Origin: Guillardia theta CCMP2712
Taxonomy: Eukaryota > Cryptophyceae > Pyrenomonadales > Geminigeraceae
DNA: 36,225 nt
Reading direction: 5' to 3'
Assembly: GCF_000315625.1 (NCBI RefSeq)
Contig: NW_005434673.1
Location: forward strand, 1,346,818 to 1,383,042
Each line of letters opens with the position of its first letter. The stretch's first letter is position 1. Shown piece after piece: positions 27,924-36,225 of the stretch. The notes under the pieces were generated by a model. That model made no database searches. It saw only the letters and a program-made list of their open reading frames with translations, and had not been told where the DNA came from. The position numbers and the translations under genes were made by a program.

Positions 27924-30870
27924 TCAGCAGCAACTAAGTCTGCGGCGAATCTTGACGCTCACCTCCTCCGTCTCCGAGCTGGTGAAGTGCTGGGTAACTC
28001 CCGCGCAGTAGGCGTCTCCCAGCACGTTGACCTGGAGGTCAGGACGGTTGTCAGACGAGGACCAGAGAGCGAGCACAAGGACCGTCGTTCTGAGTCGATC
28101 CAACGCCCAGTCGACCGTGAAGATCCTGCAGGGGGACACTGAGTGGAGGAAGGAGAAGGGGAGAAACGAGGCGAGCAGCTTGAGGAGTGTGAAGGTTTGG
28201 CGAGATTCTTCGGAGCGAGAGGAGGGAAGGAGAGGAGGAGTAGAGGAGTAGGAAGAGGACGAGGAGTGGGATGAGGAGGCGGATTTACAGGGAGAGATCT
28301 CCAGTGTACTCGTCCAGGCCGGCAGCCTGCAGGACCATGACCTGATCGATGACTGTCAGCGGCACAGGGGCGGAGTCCAGCTGGGCTCACCATGGTCACG
28401 AGCCCAGCTGACGGGATCGCAGCAGCTCCGACGGCTGCTAGGGTAGAAGTTGCAGCGATGACTTGACAGGGTGTCAAAGTGAGTTCTCAGGTCACAGGAG
28501 TTTTTGGGGGGGGGAGCGGAGGTTACCGATCATGTGCCCAGCTGACAAGGGGACCTGGTGCAGCTGGACAAGTCGTGAGGGCTTGCAAGGCACGCGGCTC
28601 AGGTAACGCTACCTGGGCGATGAAGATGACGGTGAGGGCCTCGTAGAGCGCCGTTCCTGCCACTTCATGACAACAAGGAGGGAGGGATGGTAGTCAAACC
28701 ATTCATGTTGACCGTCGCCCCGAGCGGGAGAACAAACTTGCAGATCTTGAAAAGTTCTCTCAGACTCCCCGTCAACAAGGGCCAGCGAGAACTTGAACCT
28801 GCGGGGAGACGCCGTTCCTCTCGCAGCAAAGGATAGTGACGGGCCTTGCATACAGTCAGCTACCTTCTTCAGTCAGGACCGGTCAGTACAGAGTGGCCGA
28901 GGACGAGTCAGTCCCGAAGGCAGTTGCCAGGGCAGGCAAGAGCCCTGCAGCTGCTCAGCACAGCGAGAGTGTCAGGTATTGTAGTTCCCACCCTTTGTGA
29001 AGGTCCACGGGTTGGTCTTGGTATTGAACCAGAAGATGGCTGAAAAGATGTCAGCCGAAAGACAAACGAGCAACGATGAGTCATGAAAAGAAATTTCTCC
29101 ACCTGGTAGCAAGATGAGGCCATGGATGCCCAGCGCTATGGTGACTGCGAAAATGTACATCACCAGTGACTGCCAGGCAAGTCAATGGCAGTGGGAGATC
29201 GAGACGGTAGCAAACAGTTACCCGGAACTTGTTTCCCAAGTCGTCAGACTCGCACATTTGTGATGATATCAGGCAGCAGATGCCCAGGGGTGAAAGCCAA
29301 AGGATTGCTTCCACCATCTTCATCACCACATGGTTGAAGATGGTAATAAGATGGATCATAGAAGCCTGGAACGCTCGTTGTCATGTCGTTTCCTACTACT
29401 GCAGTTCTCACCGTTTCACTGGAGTCCAATCTTGACAACATTATGCCAAAGAAGACCGAGAAGACAAGCACGCCTAGGATATTCCTACTCTGCCACTCAG
29501 ATGCTGTTGACAGAGTTCAAAGTACTCCCGACATGTTCGCCGCTGCCTCAACGATGTTGGGCGGACACATCTTTAAGAAGACATCTGCATCAACGGTTGT
29601 CAATCCTACTTGCTCCCGACCATCACGCATGACAGGACAGAACCTAGAATAGTGTCGAGCATGCCCGCGTTAGACCCATTCTTGGAGCTTCATCAAATTT
29701 TCAGCATTATCTCTCAGTAGCGGAAAAATTCAACCTCGTCGTTGTGTTGGTCCAGGTCGACACGGCTGATGAGCAGAACAGTCAAATTCATCTCATGATA
29801 ACGTTGTCAAAGATGAAACTTTGTGACAGATCCGCCTGAAGAACACATCTACTGCACCGACCTCCACTACCAATTTCCACAATTTCTCTCACCTGAACCG
29901 GGCTGTACCGTTACTACGACGACAAGACCGACAATGACCTGGAAGTCATCATCATCGCTTGAAGTTTGATCTCAACATCCTCCACCGCAAGAAAGGTAGT
30001 TCCAGCCATGAAGGAGATTGCAATTCTGATATCATGTCAGCGACGACGAACAACCTACGCGTCCCTGTCTACTTGGCCAGTCGCTTGGTTGAGGACCCGG
30101 CCTTGGAACAACGACCGTCAGGAGTCACAGCGCGAGAAAGGTTGAGATCACCTCCTTCAAGGCACAGACACCAGCAATCATGCTTCCAGATATCAGTGGT
30201 AGAACCTGTCAAAGGGAGCCACGAGCTCAGAAATCAGAAAACCTCCTTTCTCCCCAGTCACCATCATCTTCAGGAGATTCAAGAAAGCTCTTCCAGGAAA
30301 GCCCACTTGTGACATACGATCAGGAACCTTGCAACAACGACAGCTGATCATGTTTCACCTAACTTCGTCACAATGTATCTCGGCTGTGTACCAGAACATT
30401 AGCATGCGATCAAGGAAGGGTTGTCAGAGCTCACCGAGTCCTTTCCTGTACCAGGTGGGAGACTGGAAGTCAAGATGATCCCCAGGACTATCCCGCAAAG
30501 AACTCCTGCAGAGGAGAATGTTTAACAACCCAGATACCAACACAACACCTTGCCATCACCACATACTGTGTAGAACAGGAGGGGATCTCTCCTCCACGCC
30601 CTGTGCATGCAATCCCACCGGCTGATCCTCCGATTCCTGTTGGTCCTCATCACGGGCGTGCTGGCAGGAACTCACGTCAGAGCTTACATCTCCTCTTCAT
30701 CCATCGAGTCTTCCACGAGCAGCTTCTCGTGCCCGTGCGAGCGATTGCGATCCTCATCCACTGGGGGCAGCGACTCGTCAAAAGACTACGCGGATCCCCT
30801 TGCGCTTACCCTCCTCTTCCATTTCTCGCTCATTCTCAGAGCTCCACCTTCGCTCGAGCTTGACGGACAT
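27924..30870 (-). CDS. SLC1-type Na+/H+-coupled glutamate, aspartate or neutral amino acid symporter
   Basis: Twenty-four exons, most 25-110 nt, minus strand, about 474 residues. From the start: 30870-30810, 30760-30688, 30636-30560, 30505-30435, 30383-30359, 30305-30262, 30205-30152, 30101-30073, 30025-29986, 29938-29893, 29584-29526, 29489-29412, 29365-29222, 29169-29103, 29039-28992, 28950-28890, 28844-28799, 28745-28700, 28656-28613, 28563-28527, 28461-28391, 28341-28289, 28125-28083 and 28031-27924. All phases agree. Family signatures in order: DPLLFYTVCGVLCGIVLG, PLISGSMIAGV, NILGVLVFSVFFGIML, FNHVVMKMVEAILW...PLGI, LGIHGLILLP, FGTDSSSATLPVT, the hairpin core FVLPLGATVNMNGTALYEAL, and AAAIPSAGLVTM. 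SSSATLP and the NMNGT region form the substrate and sodium site (NMDGT in most relatives; here Asp is Asn). The N-terminus is cytosolic and acidic. Substrate cannot be assigned. Confidence 0.9.
29585..29892 (-). other. Long symporter intron with a decoy exon-like stretch
   Basis: 308 nt in a gene whose other introns are mostly 36-65 nt. It contains a frame VGAVDVFFRRICHK resembling the true next exon (DVFLKMCPPNIVEAA). It also contains VSTWTNTTTR between plausible splice borders. Neither fits the phase of both neighbours. It may be a decayed duplicate exon or an alternative exon. Confidence 0.35.
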
Positions 30871-31009
30871 CTTGATACGCACCAGTCAGAACAACGGACC
30901 CCATGCCACTTGTCAGATCGTTCGTATGCTCGCCATGGGCTGTTAATTGCAGACTCCGTACCATGAAGCTCACCAACGGCAACGAGCACGCTCAATGCTG
31001 ACATCATCC

Positions 31010-32357
31010 ACTAGATGTTAAGTACTGAGTTCGGATACAAGTTATAGATCTTGACGAATTTTTCTGGAGCTCAATCTCCTTTCAAACCTGCAGCTTTCCT
31101 AGATTTTCACACTTGCAACTCGATTATTATCGAAGGGTGGCATACAACCTTTTCCTCTTATCATGTTACCATGGTAGAAACATCGATCTGCTCATCCCCC
31201 CTCGTCAATCTTTCGCTGCTCTCTTCCTCTCTTCCTCTCACCTTCCTCTTCCTCCTCTTCTTTCGTCTACTGCCCTTCGTGTAAAAGCTTCATTGCCATT
31301 GCTCCTCATGTTTGGAGAGATCCACCCCACCCCCACCGGGGCCCCCACCCCCATTGAACCATCCCACCCCCACATTCTACCTTTTAATCACCCCATCTTG
31401 AGCTTTCTGACTACCCACCCTGTGGTGCAAGTGCCTATGGCTGCCCCACCCCTACCCTTTTCTTAGTCCATATGAAGGTGCCACATACACCCCGGCAAGA
31501 AGTACCCCCACCTGCTCTCAACAAACATTCTGGTCAACACACCCTCGCAATCAGCATTGATAACAGGGGTCGTTGCAGGCCTTGTGAACATTCGCGGACA
31601 AAATTTTATCCCCTACCCCCTATTAAACTGGAGTTTTCATGGCCACATGGAATTACGGTAGGGTCCATGGGCTTTGGATGGATCGGGCCAACCCTGGAAA
31701 ATTCAGTACCCTACCCTGTTCTAACCATATTTTCGTACTAAAGGACCCCTACTCAGGGGCTACTAGGAATCCTTGGGTTATAGCGGGGATGTGGTCTCAA
31801 CGCACATAAACGGACATGATGGCGCGAAAAAAATAGGCGTGAGGGAGGAGGAGCCGGGGGGGAAGAGTGGAGGAGGAGCGGAGGATATGCAAGCAGAAGG
31901 ACGCAGAGAAGAGGACATAGTTGAGACAAAGAGCAAGAGACAGATGCGGAGAGGACGATGGGAAGAAAGAATGATGATGAGAGATAGAATTTCGAATTGA
32001 ACGATCGGGAAAGGAGCCAGAATTCTCAAGAAAGCTTGATGAAGAAGAAGATTGAAAGACGACAGCGAGTCAGAAATGTTACGATGATGCAGAGAAAAGG
32101 TCTCACCTGTTAGTTTGAAACACATCAATTTAGATCGGTAGGGGTAATACCTCTCACACGCGCAAATTGCATAGGGATGAAGTAGAAATCTCTTACGTTG
32201 AGCTTATCGTATCACCCTGTTGCATTCTTTGCAATTGCCTTCGTAAGAAACTCAACACATTTCCAGCTATTTTGGTTTTGCAAGTGCTTTGTGTCTTGCA
32301 GTAGCACTTTTGTTGCTCCTGATGAATCTTGGGTAGGGTTTTCTATAGCAAGCCAAA
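31010..32357. other. Divergent intergenic region between symporter and SPAG1-like gene
   Basis: 1.3 kb with no supported gene. 31310-31770 is another TACCCC/CCCACCC-punctuated stretch (CCACCCCACCCCCACCGGGG, TACCCACCCTG, CCCCACCCCTACCC, AGTACCCCCACC, TACCCTACCC). 31820-31990 is purine-rich. A GGTAGGGGTAATACC word lies near 32137. Frames on either strand show no domain. Confidence 0.5.
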
Positions 32358-33774
32358 ATGCCATCTCCAATGGACTTCATGGCACACGAATTGCAACAGC
32401 CGGGATCAGGAAAGGAGATTTTCGAATTGAAGGACATGCTTGATGCGGTAAGAACTCTATGCGCTCCTTTCTTAATCCAGAGGATCTTTAATTCCACATC
32501 GCCAGGCAGAAAAGCAAGAGAAGGAGAGAGAAGAACAGAAAAGGAAGAAACTGGTGAATGCCGGCAGTGATTTTGTATGATGCTGATGGTTTGAATTCAG
32601 GTTGGGGAGATCTTCGAGGATCAATCTACTGACGTACTTGAATTTGTTGTTCTGGATCAGCTCTAATCCTCTTCTTCAGAAAGATGAGAAGCAACAAATC
32701 GACGATTGGCTCGACGAGATCTCAAGGAAGGTAACACCCGAAGATCGTCTCGAAACTTCAGTGGTACATTTTGAACTTATCCCAGGATTCTCAGCTGCGA
32801 AAACAAACGCAGACCACCAAGAAGGAGGAGGCCTTGCCTCCGATCCGGAACAGCAGCAAGCAAAAGAAGATGATACAATCGGGCCCCAGTGAAGTTGAGA
32901 AGCAGAAAGAGAACCATCCTGACAGAAAAGCCGAAAATGCGGACAAAATGAAGAAAAACCAGAAATACTATAGTTATGATTACTTTCGAGAATGGGACAA
33001 GTTTGATGTATGTCACTGAAACGGCCGCTTGGGGGAAGTTCGTTGACCTCTCCATCAGGTTGAGGAAGAGCTGAAGAGGATTGAAGAGGAGGAGAAGCAG
33101 CAAGAGCAATTCAGGTAGAGCGAGCTCTCAGACTGCAGCACCTTGCTGATTGCCCACTTGAATCAGGACTTTCAAGAAGAAAGCGGCCGATGTCTCCGAT
33201 CCTTCCGAGGTGCATGACTCCAATGTCTCCTACAAGATCGAGAAGATGACCAAACTGGAGAGATGTACGTCTGTGCATGTGTCAAGATCGTCTTGTTGCT
33301 GATCACGATGTTTCAGCGATGGCCTCCAAACGAGAGAAGGAGAAGGGGAACGAATGTTTTCGGTGCGGAGAAATCAATGCTGCCATCGGGTTCTACTCCA
33401 AGTCCTTGGAGCTCTGCCCTGATGACCACCTCGTGCTCGGAAATCGTGCTCAAGCTTACATTGCATCCAACTGCTTTTATCAGGCTGAGTTGGACTGTGA
33501 CAAGGCGCTGTCGATCGAGCCGAGTTACCACAAGGCGCGTTACAGGCGAGCGGTAGCGCTGGAGAAGCAGGGCAAGTATGAGGCTGCAATGGACGATATT
33601 CGAGCTCTGCTGGAGCAGGAGCCGGAGAATCAGGCTGCAAAAGTTTTGATGAGAGATTGTGAGTACCGACTCAAGGACAAGAGGGAGCGAGAGGAGGAGA
33701 AGAAACGCATAGAGGAGGAGAAGCGCAAGTACGACGCAGCCCCTCGTCGCAAGATTCAGATCCAGGAGCTTGAT

Positions 33775-33814
<40 letters not shown>

Positions 33815-34521
33815 GGATGAATCTTCAAGCTCTGAAGAAAGCAAGAGAATCCGTAAAGGAGAAGGAGAATGCCAAAAGGAATGCGGTAGATGTTCCCAAG
33901 CAAGAATTGTCGCAGGACGAGGAGTCCAAGAGATTGAAGCAAGCGGCGGAGGAGCGGCTGCTGAAACTGGAGGCAGCGAGGAAGGAGAAAGATTTGGGCA
34001 ACGACAAGTACAAGGAGAAGAAGCTGCAGGAAGCTCTTGTTCACTATACTCGATCACTCGATCTCCTCCCGCGAGACAACGAGCTGAGTCACTTGGTGCT
34101 GTCTAACCGAGCTCTCGTACACATCGAGCAGCGCAACTTTCTCCAGGCAGAGAAAGATTGTTCGGATGCTATCGAGATCCACTCGCGGTGGGCGAAGGCC
34201 TGGCACAGGAGAGGAGTGGCGCGATGTAAGCAAGGGAAGCTCGAGGAGGCGATGAAGGACCTTGAGGAGGCTCTCAAGATTGAGCCCAACGCGAGCACGA
34301 CGCTAGATGAATTGAAGAATGTTCACTCGCTGATGGCGAAGAAGAGGAGCGAGAAGCAGATGGAGGGGAGGTCGCATCCCGTTGGAATGAGCAGCAAGAT
34401 CCAGATCATTGAGGAAGATGAGGATGACGAAGACAAAGATGATGACTTTGTCTTCGTGGACAGAGTTGGACAGGAAGAGACCAAGAATTCTTCCTCACGT
34501 GTGAAGATTATTGAAGTAGAG

Positions 34522-34565
<44 letters not shown>

Positions 34566-36114
34566 ATCAGCGCCGGTCTCGTCAGGCTCGAGGGGTGAAG
34601 GATCAGTCAGGGAGAGCGATGCTCGCAACGAAACTTCACCTTCGCAGGATGGTGACTACGACCAGGTTGAAGCTGCGGATGTTGGTACCGAAGACTCGTT
34701 GAAGATGCTCAGGAAGTTGGCAGAGGATGATGCTGAAGTGATGGAGGACGAGGAGGGAGGTTCTAACAGCTCTCACAATAGTCACCGCGAGCATGGAGGT
34801 TCCCCACTAGAAGCCAACGAGGTGAATGCTGAGAGAAATTCGGAGGAGGTGGGGCAGACGGAAACAAAGGCAGCCATGAAGACTTCTGAGGACAAGAAGG
34901 AGGAGAAGAAGGAGAGAATACTATGGGATCCCACGGGACGAGATGCTAAGACGATAGAGCGAGCGAAGAAGCTGAAGGAGGAAGGAGACTCAAAGTTCAA
35001 GCGATCTCTGTTCGAGGACGCCATGCAACTGTATTCTGATGCGCTGGTGACCCTGAGTGAGGACATTGGGTACGAGGAGGAGCGGCTGGTATGCCTGTCC
35101 AACAGAGCTGCTTGTGGCATGCAGGTGCGGGACTACTCGCAGGTGGTGAGGGACTGCAGCCTTGTGCTCGAGGACGATGAGAAGAACCTCAAGGCGCTGG
35201 CTCGTCGCTGCCTCGCCTACGAAGGGCTCGAGAAGTTTGCGAGAGCTGCTGAGGACGCAAGGACAGTGTTGAGCATCGAGTACGCGAGCGGCGCTCCTCT
35301 CTCGGCCTTGGGCATGCGAGTGAAGGACTGCCTGCAGCGATGTAAGCGACTGTGCCCTGAGCTCGAGGGCGTCAAGATCCCCTTGCTGGATCCCAAGAGC
35401 TGCACGGCAGGAGGAGGCTCAGGCTCGCAAAGAGCAGCTCAGCAGGAGGTGGCAAAGACAGCAAGAAGCAGCGAAACAAAGGATGACAAGCAAGCGAACG
35501 AGGAGGCCAGGAGGGTGAAGCCAGAGGAGGGACGAAAGGGTGGGAAGGCAGCGGAAGAAGGGAGGAGCAACAAGAGAGTCATCGAGGAAGACACCAGCAA
35601 AGAAAAAGAGGAGGGGAAGGGTAAGAAGATAGAGGAGGAGGGGAAGGGTAAGAAGGTGGAGGAGGAGGGGAAGGGTAAGAAGATAGAGGAGGAGGGGAAG
35701 GGTAAGAAGGTGGAGGAGGAGGGGAAGGGTAAGAAGGTGGAGGCGGAAGGAAGGTCTTCCAAGTGGAAGGAGGCGGAGGACAGCAAGGTCAAAGGCAACC
35801 TCGCCTTCAAGGCTGGGAAGTATCAGCTGGCCCTGATGCATTACTGCGCTGCCATTGAGCTGGTCGGCCATCATCCCACGTACTCCACCAACCTTGCAGC
35901 CACCTACCTGGCGCTCAAGGACTATGAGAACGCTCGCGTGAGCTCGGAGGCGGCGATGGCAGTGGACGCTTCCTACCCCAAGGCCTTCTACCGCCATGCG
36001 CAGGCGCTGGAGGGACTGGGAAGGCTGCCGGAGGCCCTTGAGACGATCGAGAAGGGGCTGCGGCTGCTGCCGGAAAGCGAACAGATGAAGGAGATGAAGG
36101 AGGTGAGACGGTGA
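32358..36114 (+). CDS. SPAG1: SPAG1/RPAP3-like TPR co-chaperone (axonemal dynein assembly factor)
   Basis: Eight exons: 32358-32447, 32506-32553, 32601-32633, 32680-32730, 32786-33007, 33059-33114, 33167-33264 and 33317-36114, about 1131 residues. The segment YYSYDYFREWDKFD|VEEELKRIEEE is the conserved lead-in of SPAG1/RPAP3 (YDYxxWDKFDV). Four TPR clusters follow, at about 33320-33680, 33980-34340, 34960-35360 and 35770-36110. Each starts with a GN..F/KFK helix (EKEKGNECFRCGEINAAIGF; DLGNDKYKEKKLQEALVHYT; EGDSKFKRSLFEDAMQLYS; KGNLAFKAGKYQLALMHY). Such TPRs hold the EEVD tail of HSP70/HSP90. SPAG1 (DNAAF13) helps fold axonemal dynein with R2TP. Linkers are acidic (poly-Asp) or Lys/Glu-rich with a KGKKVEEEG repeat. 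The end is uncertain: AAGGAG|GTGAGACGG is a good donor, so an RPAP3_C-type domain may lie beyond the window. Confidence 0.88.
33774..33812 (+). repeat. In-frame GAC/GAG acidic tract, first
   Basis: GAGGACGAGGACGAGGAC-type run within the SPAG1-like gene, coding for alternating Glu/Asp after TPR cluster 1. A second, purer GAC run lies at 34519-34564 (about 15 Asp). Both are acidic linkers and slippage-prone. Confidence 0.9.
35614..35745 (+). repeat. In-frame 27-bp tandem repeat (KGKKVEEEG)
   Basis: Five near-identical units of GGGAAGGGTAAGAAGRTRGA followed by GGAGGAG encode KGKKIEEEG/KGKKVEEEG between TPR clusters 3 and 4 of the SPAG1-like protein. It alternates Ile and Val at one site, as expected from unequal crossing-over of pairs. 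Confidence 0.9.
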
Positions 36115-36119
36115 AAGGA

Positions 36120-36225
36120 GTCAGAGAGGAGGGAGGGAGGGAGGGAGGGGAGGGGAGGGGAGGGGAGGGGAGGGAGGGAGGGAGGGAGGGAGGGAGGGAG
36201 GGAGGGAGGGAGGGAGGGAGGGAGG
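36120..36225. repeat. (GGGA)n microsatellite at the window end
   Basis: GGGAGGGAGGGA continuing to the last base. It would form the start of an intron if the donor at the end of the SPAG1-like exon is used. Confidence 0.9.

Noticed and set aside
30661-30687. A 27-nt intron in the symporter gene
   Set aside because: An alternative acceptor at 30637 gives a 51-nt intron with the same phase, in line with the other introns.
30603-30966. Plus-strand frames over the symporter 5' exons
   Set aside because: Shadows of the minus-strand exons, whose phases and family motifs are clear.
31778-32128. Minus-strand 116-residue frame
   Set aside because: Complement of a purine-rich tract; composition is Leu/Ser/Pro-rich without a motif.
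1-36225. tRNA, rRNA and CRISPR features
   Set aside because: No GGTTCGANTCC-type T-arm, no rRNA core sequence and no regularly spaced repeat-spacer array were seen.

Overview
This window looks like nuclear DNA of a unicellular alga, most probably a cryptophyte of the Guillardia type. The reasons are: (i) dense spliceosomal genes on both strands, with many very small introns (mostly about 41-65 nt) and tiny exons; (ii) a nuclear gene for a protein with a signal peptide, a transit-like segment and a twin-arginine thylakoid signal, as expected for a secondary plastid; (iii) a dynein-arm assembly factor (SPAG1-like), so a flagellate; (iv) a slime-mould-type cAMP-receptor-like 7TM protein beside an anoctamin. 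The organism name is an inference. All exon structures were worked out by hand from GT/AG borders, reading phase and family motifs.

Layout. 30-849 (+): last four exons of the RNA polymerase III largest subunit. 1457-2613 (-): plastid lumen protein. 2614-4490: GC-rich island and a pair of ~290-bp direct repeats around 0.9 kb of non-coding DNA. 4741-5598 (+): protein with 13 copies of an 18-residue Cys/His repeat. 5600-9600: gene-poor, with diverged repeat copies, a second GC island and a long stretch punctuated by TACCCC/CCCACCC. 9609-10250 (-): possible small gene. 10334-12805 (+): TBP-fold protein with an HMG-like N-terminal part. 13107-13631 (-): unidentified spliced gene. 14295-14394: assembly gap; 14554-15144 (-): start of a dynamin/EHD-like GTPase.

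15589-16212 (-) secreted coiled-coil protein, divergent from 16332-17778 (+) cAR-like GPCR, which converges with 17803-20480 (-) anoctamin (24 bp between stop codons). 21301-21834 (+) COX16, convergent with 21970-23690 (-) EF-hand/EGF/C2 membrane protein. 24020-25537 (-) unidentified gene with GAG-rich introns, 36 bp downstream of 25574-27347 (-) inositol polyphosphate kinase. 27924-30870 (-) SLC1-type symporter in 24 exons. 32358-36114 (+) SPAG1-like TPR protein, which may run on past the window end.

There is no operon logic. Several products share a calcium/phosphoinositide/membrane-signalling theme (GPCR, anoctamin, EF-hand/C2 protein, inositol polyphosphate kinase), but that functional link is inference only. 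Simple-sequence repeats (GAG, CTC, ATC, GA, GGGA) are abundant in introns and spacers.
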